DNA from: Paeniglutamicibacter cryotolerans
GTDB lineage: Bacteria > Actinomycetota > Actinomycetes > Actinomycetales > Micrococcaceae
Length of the DNA stretch: 64,000 nucleotides
Assembly: GCF_014190875.1 (NCBI RefSeq)
Contig: NZ_JACHVS010000002.1
Span: 558,001 to 622,000 of the forward strand
Direction: 5' to 3'
The notes beneath the pieces were generated by a model. That model saw only the letters and a list, made by a program, of their open reading frames with translations. It ran no database searches and was not told the origin of the DNA. Position numbers and translations under genes: made by a program. Positions 26,169 through 35,525 of this stretch are shown here, piece after piece (position 1 is the first letter of the stretch; every line of letters starts with the position of its first letter).

Positions 26169-27175
26169 GAAAATGCGCCAATAGGCCCTGATCGTTAGGG
26201 CTTTCGTTGGGGTCTTGCGTCCCAGCGGTGGGTGTGCCAGGCCTCTCGGATCAGGCGCCGCAGGACGATGATGCTGTTGGCGAGGCTGATCATCGCGTCG
26301 ATGACCAGGGTGCGGCGTTCGGTGCAGATCAATAGTTTCTTGAAGCCGCGGGTATGCCAGGCGTTGGTTCGCTCAACGACCCAGCGCGCACCTGCTTGTA
26401 GCGGCTCGCCGTTGGTGCTGATCACCGATTCGCAGCCGAGTTCGGTGAGCAGGGTGCGGGTCTTGGAGCTGTCGTAGCCGGCGTCCAGGTGCACGGTGAT
26501 CTTTGGTGGCAGGTGGAATCCGAAGCGGGAGAGTTTCTCCAGGGTGGGGCGCAGCAGCGGGGAGTCGTGCCGGTTCGCTGGTGCGGCCACGCATCCCAGG
26601 GGGATGCCCTTGCCGTCGGTGAGGACCGAGCGTTTGGTGCCGAGTTTGCCGCGGTCTACCGGCGATTTTCCGGCCATTTCCCCGCCGCATGGGGCCTTGA
26701 CGATGCAGCCGTCCACGGTGAGGTTCTCCAGTTCCAGCCCGAGGATGCGGTCGTAGGATTCGAGGCAGATCTGCTCGAGGGCGGTGAAGATTCCGGCATC
26801 GATCCAGAGGTCCCGGCGCCGTCGGATGGTGGTGGCGGAGCAGGTGGTGTCGGAGATTTTCTCGTAGGAGGCCCCGAGGACGAGGACCTGGATGAGCTTG
26901 TCGAAGACGAGCCTGTCCGGGATGCGGGGGCGATGGCAGCCCAGGGGGTGGTGGTCTTCAACGGGTGGGATCAGGGCCTGGAATTGGGTCCAGAGGGGTT
27001 CGATGAGGAATGATGGAAGGGCAGGCACGATTCTCCTGGTTAAACGTTTTCTTGGTCGAAAACAGTTTTAACAGGAGTCGTGCCTGCCTTGCTTCTTAAT
27101 GACGTCGGTTGGCAGCTTAATGACGCTGGCGTGCGTTTTGGCGGGGTTGTGGGGCACGCCTATTGGCGCATTTTC
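26169..27175 (-). mobile_element. IS5-family insertion sequence, complete, abutting the preceding IS
   Basis: The ends GAAAATGCGCCAATAGGC and its complement bound a 1,007-bp element. TAA flanks it on both sides (26166-26168 and 27176-27178), a 3-bp duplication as in IS5. The left TAA lies inside the ATAAG duplication of the neighbouring IS. Confidence 0.85.
26195..27028 (-). CDS. IS5-family transposase
   Basis: The 277-residue protein has the DDE residues in LTVDGCIVKAPCGG, ITVHLDAGYDSSKTR and RWVVERTNAWHTRGFKKL, plus YEKISDTTCSATTIRRRRD as the DNA-binding helix. GTG 27028 is preceded by AGGAG at 6 bases. The gene is unbroken. Confidence 0.95.
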   Translation of the reverse strand: MPALPSFLIEPLWTQFQALIPPVEDHHPLGCHRPRIPDRLVFDKLIQVLVLGASYEKISDTTCSATTIRRRRDLWIDAGIFTALEQICLESYDRILGLELENLTVDGCIVKAPCGGEMAGKSPVDRGKLGTKRSVLTDGKGIPLGCVAAPANRHDSPLLRPTLEKLSRFGFHLPPKITVHLDAGYDSSKTRTLLTELGCESVISTNGEPLQAGARWVVERTNAWHTRGFKKLLICTERRTLVIDAMISLANSIIVLRRLIREAWHTHRWDARPQRKP

Positions 27176-27290
27176 TAAGCATGATTGCGGTCCGGTGGTG
27201 CGCCGCTGATGCGAGTCAGCTGAGCCCTGAAACCAGGAAGGTGCGCACCACGACCAGGCCGACTGGCCAGCCCGCGCCGACTCCGAGTAT

Positions 27291-28013
27291 TTAGTCCTCG
27301 GTTTCGGCTGATACCACTTCCCACGTCCCGAACAGGCTCAGTCCGGCCTTATCGGCGAGCGCCCTCGAAGTTTCGTTGTCCAGCTGGCAGCGGTATTGCG
27401 GCTCGTATCCTCGGGAGTACACGTGCCGGGCGATCGCCCGCACCACGTTGCGGGCGTGACCCTTTCCACGGGCTGCCGGCAGGGTCAGCACGCCCAGGTC
27501 CGCCAGCAATGATTCGCCCCAGGGGTAGGCGCTGGTGGCGCTGACCAGCTTGCCGTCCTGATGCGCGCCGATGACGGCCCAGTGGTCGAGCTCCACGTAG
27601 GCATCGTCGAGGTCCTGCTCCGTGTTTGCGGCTTCAAACGCGGCGAAGGCGTCGGCGTCCCGTTCGCCGAGCATCCGGACGCCGTCGGCATCGGCCTCGC
27701 CCAGCAGTCGGTCTTTCGCGTCCCGGTCGAAGTAGAAGATGAAGTCGGCATCGTGCAGGGTGATTCCTGCACCGGCCAGTGCCTCCCTGAACGATTCGGC
27801 GCTCCAGGTCGTTTCCGCGCGGAGCCCAATGCGTTCGGCGAGCGCCGGGGTCAGCGCCACCCTGACTCTGCCGTCCAGGTCATCGAGCACCGTCACCCGG
27901 CGGTCATGCGCAAGCTCGGGGTTGATGGTGATGGACAGGCCGTCGGCACCCTGGATGATCTCGCCATTGTCGAACGGGGTTTGCCAGAACGCGGTGATTG
28001 AAGGTGAAAACAC
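27291..28013 (-). CDS. GNAT-family N-acetyltransferase
   Basis: The 240-residue protein has an N-terminal part of unknown role and a C-terminal GNAT fold: LADLGVLTLPAARGKGHARNVVRAIARHVYS supplies the acetyl-CoA loop (R-G-K-G-x-A), and YRCQLDNETSRALADKAGLS the following strand and helix. GTG 28013 is chosen because AGGAG lies 8 bases upstream (the open frame runs further but without a site). Substrate unknown. It is the first gene after the IS island. Confidence 0.85.
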   Translation of the reverse strand: MFSPSITAFWQTPFDNGEIIQGADGLSITINPELAHDRRVTVLDDLDGRVRVALTPALAERIGLRAETTWSAESFREALAGAGITLHDADFIFYFDRDAKDRLLGEADADGVRMLGERDADAFAAFEAANTEQDLDDAYVELDHWAVIGAHQDGKLVSATSAYPWGESLLADLGVLTLPAARGKGHARNVVRAIARHVYSRGYEPQYRCQLDNETSRALADKAGLSLFGTWEVVSAETED

Positions 28014-28269
28014 GTCTTGCTCCTGATGTGATCCGATGCAGTGGCCATATGGCGCCGCTGGGCAAAATGCTACCCGCAGCCCACGGTGCTGCCCGGGATT
28101 GGTGGCGGTATGGCAGGGAGGCCGCGTGCCGGGAGGCCCGGTGTGCGCCGGTACCATGGAGAGGGTACGGCAGTACCAGTTCCTTGCATGGATTCCCGTC
28201 CCTGGGCGATGCGCCATCGGGGGAGCAGCTGCCGCCCGCCCCGATTACCACTGATAGGACCCCACCCGC

Positions 28270-29865
28270 ATGAGCCTGATCCGGCTGAACGATGTCAACG
28301 TCCGCTTCGAGAACACCCAGATCCTGCGCGAGGCGTTCTTCAAGCTGGAAGCCGGGGACCGGGTGGGTCTGATCGGCAAGAACGGCTCGGGCAAGTCCAC
28401 GCTGCTCAAGTTGATCCTGGAGCAGATCGAACCGGATTCGGGCACAGTGGCCGTGGAGCTGGGAACGAAGATCGGCTACTTCTCCCAGTTCTCCGAACTG
28501 GACGGTTCGGCGACCATCACCGAGGTGCTCGATGCCATGTTCGGCGAGATCAAGGCGATCGAGGCCGAGCTGGCGCAGATCGATTCGACTATCGGTGCCG
28601 ATAGCGCCACCCCCGATGAGCTCGATGTGCTGATCCACCGCCAGGCGGCCCTGTTCGAGGACATGGACCGGCTCGACGGCTGGGACTATCCTCGCCGCAT
28701 CGACACCGTGCTGACCACGCTGGGCTTCGACGCGGCACACCGCATCTGCCCGATCGATGACCTCTCCGGAGGTTGGCGCAACCGCGCCGCGCTGGCCAAG
28801 ATCCTGCTCCAGGCCCCGGACGTGCTGCTGCTCGACGAGCCGACCAACTTCCTGGACGTGGCCGGCGTGGAGTGGCTCGAGGGATGGTTCCGCGACTTCA
28901 AGGGCGCCGCCATCGTGGTATCGCACGACCGCAGCTTCCTGGATGCCGTGGTTACCCGCATCATCGAGCTGGAGAACTTCCACCTGCACGAGTACCCGGG
29001 CAACTTCGCCCAGTACGTCGTGGAGAAGCAGTTTCGGCTCAAAAGCCTGGTATCGCAGTTCGTGCACGAGTCCGAGCTACTGGCCTTCGAGGCCGAGGGC
29101 ATCTCGGATCGGCGCGAGGCGGCCAAGGCCGAAGGCAAGGGGCTGGGCAACAAGCTCTCGAAGATCAAGAAGTCCCGTGCCCCGCGCCCGGTGGACCAGA
29201 TCATCACCGAGATCTACGCGGGCCTGCACGTGAAGGACGTGCTTTGCCGCGTCGAGGGCATCGGCAAGGCATACGGGGACAAGCGGCTCTTCTCCGACCT
29301 GTCGCTCGAGGTCCGCCGCGGCAACAGGATCGTGGTGCTGGGCTCCAACGGCAGCGGCAAGTCCACGCTGCTGCGCGTGCTCACCGGCGAGGAACAGCCC
29401 GATGCCGGATCGGTGACCTGGGCCAAGGGCACGGCAACGGTCTCCTATAACCAAGTGCTTGAGGAGCTGGACCCGCAGGACACGGTCAGCCACTCGGTGA
29501 ACTCGATGCCGGACTCGCTTGCATTCTCCGCCACGAAGAAATCGGTAAATCGCTTCCTGGCCATGTTCCAGTTCTCCGAGGCGGACCTGAAGCAGAAGAT
29601 CGGCAACCTCTCCGGCGGCCAGCGCGCCCGTGTAGCGATGGCCCAGTGCTTGCTCTCGGGCGCCTCGGTGCTGCTGCTCGATGAGCCCACCAACCACCTT
29701 GACCTCTCCAGCACCCAGGTGATGGAGCGCGCCCTAGTGCACTTCCCGGGCGCCGTCATAGTGGTCAGCCACGACCGCTTCTTCACTGACAAGATCGCCA
29801 CCCGCCGTGTGGTCTTCGCCAACGACGCAAACGAGCCGGGCCTGATCGGCGTGCTCTCGGCCTGA
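28270..29865 (+). CDS. ABC-F family ATP-binding protein
   Basis: The 531-residue soluble protein has two ABC domains: GKNGSGKST, LSGGWRNR and LLLDEPTN in the first; GSNGSGKST, LSGGQRAR and LLLDEPTN in the second. Between them is a charged linker (about residues 250-310, ending NKLSKIKKSRAP), the P-site tRNA interaction motif of ABC-F translation factors. There are no membrane segments. Members either aid elongation (EttA, Uup) or protect ribosomes from antibiotics; sequence alone does not tell which. Confidence 0.9.
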   Translation: MSLIRLNDVNVRFENTQILREAFFKLEAGDRVGLIGKNGSGKSTLLKLILEQIEPDSGTVAVELGTKIGYFSQFSELDGSATITEVLDAMFGEIKAIEAELAQIDSTIGADSATPDELDVLIHRQAALFEDMDRLDGWDYPRRIDTVLTTLGFDAAHRICPIDDLSGGWRNRAALAKILLQAPDVLLLDEPTNFLDVAGVEWLEGWFRDFKGAAIVVSHDRSFLDAVVTRIIELENFHLHEYPGNFAQYVVEKQFRLKSLVSQFVHESELLAFEAEGISDRREAAKAEGKGLGNKLSKIKKSRAPRPVDQIITEIYAGLHVKDVLCRVEGIGKAYGDKRLFSDLSLEVRRGNRIVVLGSNGSGKSTLLRVLTGEEQPDAGSVTWAKGTATVSYNQVLEELDPQDTVSHSVNSMPDSLAFSATKKSVNRFLAMFQFSEADLKQKIGNLSGGQRARVAMAQCLLSGASVLLLDEPTNHLDLSSTQVMERALVHFPGAVIVVSHDRFFTDKIATRRVVFANDANEPGLIGVLSA

Positions 29866-29897
29866 CTGGCCGGTAGGCCACCGAACGGGAGGGACCA

Positions 29898-29926
29898 TTG
29901 GGCGGCCGGTCCCCGCTGCCGCCCAA
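29898..29926 (+). terminator. hairpin after the ABC-F gene
   Basis: TTGGGCGGC and GCCGCCCAA form a 9-bp stem with an 11-base loop, 33 bases after the stop. No T-run follows. Confidence 0.5.
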
Positions 29927-30162
29927 AGGGAACGGAGCCTGCCGAAAGAGAACCGGGTGCGGTTCGGCAAGTTAGAGGTCCCTATGATGCGAGCGAGCAG
30001 ATGGACCACCGGCCAGTACCAGGATGAAGCCCTACGTTGATCCGGTGGTCCGGCACCCCACTTCGTGGACTGTTCCTTCGGCACGTCCAGGAACCCCCAA
30101 GCGTCGCCGAACACGCTGGATGCTGGCGGCCGCATGTGCATCAGGACTTCAGGCACGGGCGG

Positions 30163-30480
30163 CTAGAAGTCGTGCCCACCGTCGCCGACTCCCGGCATGC
30201 CAGGGTGATAGCGGCGCAGATGCACCCGTCGGATGAAGCGTATGGCTGGGCGGATCAGCATCTCGATGCTGCCGATGACGAAGAGCCAGGTACCCGCGTA
30301 GGACAGCGTCGGCGAGAAGAACATGAAGCTCCCGATGAGGAACCAGGACCCGATCAGCAGGTCATTGATGATGCTGATGGTCTCATAGCGCTGGCGGATC
30401 ACCAGTTCTTCGCGCCCCAAATGCAGAATCAGCGGGGGGTCGGCATCGGCTGAGCCGCTTTGCTGTGGAGGCATGTCCAT
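30163..30480 (-). CDS. YrhK-domain membrane protein
   Basis: The 105-residue protein contains LGREELVIRQRYETISIIND, two membrane helices (LLIGSWFLIGSFMFF and GTWLFVIGSIEMLIRPAI) and a basic tail, the YrhK domain layout. Function unknown. ATG 30480 or ATG 30474 is the start. The roughly 270 bases after its start, before the copC-like gene, hold nothing I can name. Confidence 0.8.
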   Translation of the reverse strand: MDMPPQQSGSADADPPLILHLGREELVIRQRYETISIINDLLIGSWFLIGSFMFFSPTLSYAGTWLFVIGSIEMLIRPAIRFIRRVHLRRYHPGMPGVGDGGHDF

Positions 30481-30747
30481 GGGCTGGACTATACAGTCCG
30501 AGCGTGGTCCCGGGCGCGTTCGAGAGAGCCTCGGTCGTTGGTGCGGGGCAACGTTGCTTGGACCGTTCAGAGGAAACGCATCCTGAATGGCTTTCCCGCT
30601 GCGTTGTCGGGACCCGTTACCGCACCAGCCAGCAAGCAGCTGTCCGGCAACTCGGCTTGGGCCTTGGTGTGGCGAAACCGGGAGGTAGGCCACATCGAGG
30701 TGGGTCCTCCCGGCCCACAGTGTGAAGGTGGCTTCGGGCCCTTGAAT

Positions 30748-31368
30748 TCACCTATTTTTTGGCTCTTGTGACTCATCCGTGCGCTCGACGTTGTCGGATC
30801 GGCCCTGCATGCGTTTGGTGCCGATGCCGACGACAACGACCAGCGTCAGGAGGCCGACCCCGGCGCCGATGAAAACCCACGGAATGGGGGCCACCTGTGT
30901 GGTGGCCAGTGGTGCATTTGCTTCCGGTGACGGTAACGGGGCATTGGATGCTTGCCCTGATGCCTTGGACGGGCTTAGGGCAGTGAAGGTGAACGTTCCC
31001 TGGATGGGGTGCGAGTCCGAGGACACGACTCGCCATTTGACCGTGTAAGTACCAGCGGGGGCTCCCGGGTTAAGGCGTTGTGAGGCCTGGTTATCGACGA
31101 TAGCGACCGGACCTGCTGCCCAGTTGGTTCCCGTGGCGTCATTGACCAGAATCACGGCACCGATGGCCATGGGCGTATGGCTGAACGTCAGGCCGATGGC
31201 AGCGGGGACCGTTGCGACTGTTGAACCGTAGGCCGGGCTGGTGCCTTCGAGTACATCATGGGCTTGCGCCGCGGATGCGGGCACGAACACGGCAGCCAGC
31301 ACAGTCACTGCCAGAAGTGTCCGGAGCACGAAGCGAAGTGGACGGTGGGCCAAAGCTGGTGGAGCCAT
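30748..31368 (-). CDS. copC: CopC-domain copper protein with C-terminal membrane anchor
   Basis: The 206-residue protein has a signal peptide (VTVLAAVFVPASAAQAH). The mature protein starts with His, the N-terminal copper ligand of CopC, as HDVLEGTSPAYGSTVATVP. WRVVSSDSHPIQGTFTFT holds the second histidine site. A membrane helix (IPWVFIGAGVGLLTLVVVV) anchors it, replacing the fused CopD of some relatives. AAGGG lies 9 bases before ATG 31368. It follows the ycnI-like gene by about 108 bases. Confidence 0.88.
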   Translation of the reverse strand: MAPPALAHRPLRFVLRTLLAVTVLAAVFVPASAAQAHDVLEGTSPAYGSTVATVPAAIGLTFSHTPMAIGAVILVNDATGTNWAAGPVAIVDNQASQRLNPGAPAGTYTVKWRVVSSDSHPIQGTFTFTALSPSKASGQASNAPLPSPEANAPLATTQVAPIPWVFIGAGVGLLTLVVVVGIGTKRMQGRSDNVERTDESQEPKNR

Positions 31369-31476
31369 TGAAGGCATCCCTTCTGGATTGATTTCTTGCT
31401 GTAAACCTAGCTGCCGGGCATGGGCGACCCCGTGGGAAGGACCATGCCCGGCGCATTTCACGGGGGGGGTGTTCGC

Positions 31477-32220
31477 TTAGCTGGCGCTGGTGCGTCGCCG
31501 CCCGGTCAGGATCAGACCCAGTGCCGTGCCACCCAGAACCAGTCCGGCCGCACCCAACACGAGGGCCAGGATGGAGGCAGCATTGCCGGTGGCGGGGGAT
31601 TCAGCTGCCGCAGTGGGTTCCGGTGAGGACATGGCATGGCCTGGTGTACTGCTGTCTTCAGAGGTAGTGACGAAAGCCGGGGCTGGGTGCTCCGGTTCCA
31701 CCTGGCCGTCCGTGCTCGGCTGATCCCACTTGACGATGCTGCCGTCGGTGTATGTCTGTGTCGCCGGCAGGGTGACGGTGGTTCCGGCCTCGGGAAGCAT
31801 GCCAACGGACAAGGAGAAGGACTGGTACTCGTTTTGACCGATTGCGTGGGTGGCATCTGCCGTCCAGACCACTGACGTAGCGGCCTTGGTGACTGTACTT
31901 CCCGACACGAGAACTGGCTTGGGAAGCTTGGTGGTGAGTACTTCGGCCGTCCATCCTTCGACCGGCTTCACCCCAACATAGGTGAAGGGCGTATCCGTGG
32001 GGAGGCTGACCACGAGTTTGTTGGTCTTTGCCGTGGGGGACTCGTTGGGCACGTTGAAGGTCAGGTGCGTGTAGCCGCTGGCAGTCGTGTTGTCCGAATC
32101 GACATGGACGTGGGCGGACGCGGAGGCGGCGCCCAGCGCGAGCATAGCGAGGGCGAGGGTTCCGGTGGAGATGGACTTCAGAGTGCGTCGGGAGACCTTT
32201 TTCATGGTTTTTCCGTTCAT
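31477..32220 (-). CDS. YcnI-family (DUF1775) copper-binding protein
   Basis: The protein of about 247 residues has a signal peptide (LALAMLALGAASASAH) exposing an N-terminal HVHVDSDN, the copper-binding start of YcnI. The body has LTFNVPNESPTAKTNKLVV, VKPVEGWTAEV and IVKWDQPSTDG (the YcnI tryptophan motif). The C-terminus is a membrane helix with an RRRTSAS tail. Start is ATG 32220 or 32205 (MKKVSRR). It works with CopC outside the cell; no copper oxidase or CopD is in the window. Confidence 0.88.
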   Translation of the reverse strand: MNGKTMKKVSRRTLKSISTGTLALAMLALGAASASAHVHVDSDNTTASGYTHLTFNVPNESPTAKTNKLVVSLPTDTPFTYVGVKPVEGWTAEVLTTKLPKPVLVSGSTVTKAATSVVWTADATHAIGQNEYQSFSLSVGMLPEAGTTVTLPATQTYTDGSIVKWDQPSTDGQVEPEHPAPAFVTTSEDSSTPGHAMSSPEPTAAAESPATGNAASILALVLGAAGLVLGGTALGLILTGRRRTSAS

Positions 32221-32733
32221 TAGTGGGTTCGTCCGTAGTGGCCGAATCCCCAAAAGGAGTGAGAAGACGGTGGGTCGTTTAACTGGCATGACACAGTGAA
32301 CCCGGGAAGGGCCGGTGGTCCGGGACCGTGGTTGCCGCCCAGTCATGCCGACTGCGGAGGCCCGGCAGAGGGTCCAGGCTCGTTCATTTGGTGCGGATTT
32401 GCCCGGCCGCGCGAGGAAACTTCTGTGGGGGCATCCAACTAGGGCGGTCCCGGATACGGTATTCGAAGCGCCACATCGCATCGGAGCACTGTTGATGTAG
32501 GTGATGTGTCCGCACGAGATGAGTCGATGTGTTGTCGAGGTTATGACCCGCGATGGTATGACTTGGCGTTCAGCGCGGGAAAACCAGTGGCCTAAAACCC
32601 TCGAGATCTTGCCAGGTATTCATGCGTGGACCTGGCATTGCGTCTTCGCACCATCGATTTACCGGGCTGAACCGCAACCGGCGGGCTCACTGGGCCTCGG
32701 CGACGCTGCCCGCGTAGGGGCAACAATGGATCC
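32221..32733. other. intergenic stretch upstream of ycnI
   Basis: About 510 bases without a gene I can support; the frames are short. It presumably holds the promoter of the ycnI-copC pair. I found no clear operator. Confidence 0.5.
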
Positions 32734-33348
32734 CTAGCGCGTCCCGGTGCCGATCGGGGGCCCCCGATGGCGCATCACCGGAAGGGGAAGACCGAGCTCG
32801 GCGAGTGGAAGAAGAATGGTTGTCTCCCCGGTGCGGAGTCGGCACGGTGCAGGGGGAATCACGGCGGACATCTTCGGGACAGTGATAATCCTGAGCCCCA
32901 TGACCTCTAGCAGGCGCACGGCACTTGCTTCGCCATGCCGAAGGTACAGAATCGTGAGTGCGGCGGCTACGGCATGGCTAAGCCACATCTGTCCTCCGTG
33001 GCCGGCCGTTACCGGACCCGAAGCCAGTGGTAGAGCAGTGATGACGGCAGAAGCATGGTGCATGCCATGCATGGCCGGTGAAGTCAGCGACGGTGTTGAG
33101 TCCGATGAGAGCCCAAAAGCCATATGGAAGCAGGCTTGGCTTGCGAGAACCCCCATAACCATCCGCCCAAGGGCAAGGACCCGACCAGCCAGCAGGCAGC
33201 AGACCGCACCGGATACCGTCAGAGACAGCATCATGATCATCGGGTTCGGGAGGTGGCCGCCGCCAAGCGCATGCGAAAGTGCTGCAACGATCGTGGCAAA
33301 GGCCGCCCCGGTCCAGCCCCGGGCAATGCGGGAAGCGCGTGATGTCAC
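32734..33348 (-). CDS. membrane protein associated with the copper genes
   Basis: The 204-residue protein has about four to five membrane segments and several Met/His residues (MHGMHHASAVITALP, PNPMIMMLSL, AGHGGQMWLSHAVAAALT), as often seen in proteins handling copper. The final quarter is soluble and proline-rich. Similar proteins often sit next to CopC/YcnI in actinobacteria. Function is unproven. A 21-bp palindrome lies 35 bases upstream of its start. Confidence 0.7.
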   Translation of the reverse strand: MTSRASRIARGWTGAAFATIVAALSHALGGGHLPNPMIMMLSLTVSGAVCCLLAGRVLALGRMVMGVLASQACFHMAFGLSSDSTPSLTSPAMHGMHHASAVITALPLASGPVTAGHGGQMWLSHAVAAALTILYLRHGEASAVRLLEVMGLRIITVPKMSAVIPPAPCRLRTGETTILLPLAELGLPLPVMRHRGPPIGTGTR

Positions 33349-33382
33349 GTCTGCTCCTATCGCACTGTGCCGGTTCGCATTT

Positions 33383-33403
33383 TTTATGCTTGATCAGCAT
33401 AAA
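33383..33403. promoter_or_regulatory. perfect palindrome, candidate metal-responsive operator
   Basis: TTTATGCT and AGCATAAA flank TGATC with no mismatch. It lies 35-55 bases before the start of the copper-associated membrane protein, where a promoter would be. The shape recalls ArsR/SmtB-family sites, but no such regulator gene is in the window. Confidence 0.5.
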
Positions 33404-33899
33404 CGCCCGGTGTCATAGGTAACGGTTTTATTTCCTGACATGGCTCGCCTTTTTGACCGGAGCAGTGGTCCAAGCCAGGTGCGGCCTTCTACTGTGGAAT
33501 CGATGCTGGAAGCAGTGCGACGGCCGAAAATGCACCGTGAGAGAAGGGCATGGCCCCGCTCCTGCATCCGGACCCTCCCGCCGGAAGAGGTCCCCGACTG
33601 AGCAAGGTCAATGTGACCGATCGCATGTCCGAGAGTGGTTCAGCTGGCACTGATGTTTTTATCCGGCCTCGAGCAGAGGGATGCAGAGGGTGGGCCAGTG
33701 CACATGTCCGGGGAGCCGGTGCTGGCCATGGGTTCCACGGAGGTATCGAAAGTACTCCTGAGTATGAGTTCTTTCAGTAAGTCATGACGTGGAACTTGCC
33801 CGGCACCCGGCTGGTGGCGCGCTGCTGATAATGCCCGGGTAACGGCTCTGCTGTTCTACTGAGGTAAAGATTGGTCACAAACAGCCCGGGAGGAAAATC
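33404..33899. other. intergenic stretch before the metallopeptidase
   Basis: About 500 bases with no gene I can support. GGGAGGAAAATC directly before the peptidase ATG is a good ribosome binding site. Confidence 0.55.
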
Positions 33900-34937
33900 A
33901 TGGCAGCCAACGACACCCCACGGTATTGCGACGTCAAGCCGCGCATCATCGAGCCACTGCCGCCGGGACTGCCTGATACCCGTCAACGCCTCATCCAGCT
34001 GTTGCGAACCAAATGGGTCAACGGGACCGAACTGCACTACTGGTTCGCGAGCGGTCCGGCAGCACAGAAGCAGGCAGTGCGCGACGCCTTCGCCGAATGG
34101 AAGGCGCTGCCGATCGGCCTGGTCTTCACCGAGGTCTCCTCGGCCGCGGCGGCCGAGGTCCGGATCGCCTTCGACCAGGCCGACGGATCCTGGTCCTACG
34201 TGGGCCGTGACGTACTGGGCATCCCCACCACCGAAATGACCATGAACTTCGGCTGGGACCTGACCGATGACTATGGTCGCACCACGGCCCTGCACGAGAT
34301 CGGCCACACGCTGGGCATGCCGCACGAACACCAGAACCCGTTCGCCGGCATTCTCTGGAACGAGGAGGCCGTCTACGCGTCCCTGGGCGCACCGCCGAAC
34401 AACTGGAGCCGGGACCAAGTCTTCAATAACGTGCTCAAGAAGATCAGCCCGAGCGAGGTCGTCGGTTCGACGTGGGACCCGAACTCGGTCATGGAGTACT
34501 GGTTCGGGCCGGGGCTGATTGTGCAGCCGGCGCAGTACGCCGCCGGGCTCAGGCCCGCCGGAGGACTCTCGGACCTGGACAAGCAGTACATGAAACAGTT
34601 CTATCCGGGCGACGCCCCGACCGGACCCAAGGTCCCGTTGCTGGGAGAATTCGCCTCGGCCAAACTCAAGCTGGCACCGGGGGAGCAAGCCGACTTCCGC
34701 ATCGAGCCTGCGGCCTCGCGGCAATACCGCATCTCCACCTTCGGCGCCACCGACACGGTCATGGTGCTTTTCGAGGACGTTGCTGGAGAGCTGCGCTATC
34801 TGGCCGGGGACGACGACAGCGGGGATACCCGCAACGCGATGCTGGATTACAAACTGCTCGAGGGAAGGAAGTACCTCGTGCGCGTGAGGCTTTACTGGGC
34901 CGGGGCATCTGGCAAGTCCGGGCTCATGTACTGGTAG
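33900..34937 (+). CDS. metzincin-type zinc metallopeptidase (astacin/matrixin-like) without signal peptide
   Basis: The 345-residue protein has the full zinc motif HEIGHTLGMPHEH (HExxHxxGxxH) and a later Met-turn (NSVMEYW), as in M12A/M10-type proteases. The N-terminal part (ELHYWFASGPAAQKQAVRDA) fits the reprolysin/matrixin strand and helix. The last 100 residues resemble a pre-peptidase beta-sandwich domain (DFRIEPAASRQYRISTFG). There is no N-terminal hydrophobic segment and no propeptide, so it either stays inside or leaves by another route. AGGAGG sits before the ATG. Confidence 0.88.
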   Translation: MAANDTPRYCDVKPRIIEPLPPGLPDTRQRLIQLLRTKWVNGTELHYWFASGPAAQKQAVRDAFAEWKALPIGLVFTEVSSAAAAEVRIAFDQADGSWSYVGRDVLGIPTTEMTMNFGWDLTDDYGRTTALHEIGHTLGMPHEHQNPFAGILWNEEAVYASLGAPPNNWSRDQVFNNVLKKISPSEVVGSTWDPNSVMEYWFGPGLIVQPAQYAAGLRPAGGLSDLDKQYMKQFYPGDAPTGPKVPLLGEFASAKLKLAPGEQADFRIEPAASRQYRISTFGATDTVMVLFEDVAGELRYLAGDDDSGDTRNAMLDYKLLEGRKYLVRVRLYWAGASGKSGLMYW

Positions 34938-35525
34938 CGATGGTCCGGGCGTGGCAGTCCTGATCGTAGACGGGATCGGCCTCATCGCCTACAGGCTATA
35001 CAGTTTCACCCGCGCCCGCCTCGCGCTACTGTGCCCGAGAGGAATACCCGCACAAACCAGCGCCAGAGCCTCCCCTTGGCCGCCCCTACGACCAGAGCCA
35101 ACAAGACCAGCCCCTCCGCCGAGGGGCCTCTTCCGAGGGGGCATCTCGCGCCAACGACGGACGGCTTTCGCTTCAGCGGGAAAGTCGGAGCTGTCCGTCC
35201 CCTGCGCAGTTTGCCGCCCCGCCCCCATCTTCCACGCGGCGGACCCAGCCGAGCCTAGCGTGCCATCGGTTTCTTGGGTGGCTCTCATTTCTTGGCCGGG
35301 ACGAAGGGAAAACACGCGGGCATGAAGGTCGGCACTTCAACGTCATTGCCGCCGTGCCGCACATGATCCATGCGGTACGCACAGCGGCCCCGGACGTGGA
35401 TTCGTCCTTATCGCAGCACTGTATGCCTAGGGGTGCACACAAGGTCAGAGCCGTTTTTGGGGGGTCCATGGCGCCGATTCCAGGCACTTCTTGCTCTCAA
35501 CGGTACCGGCCAGTAGATTAAAACA
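34938..35525. other. intergenic stretch with a hairpin
   Basis: About 590 bases without a recognised gene. CCCCTC/GAGGGG at 35111-35126 forms a small stem and could end the peptidase transcript. Confidence 0.5.
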
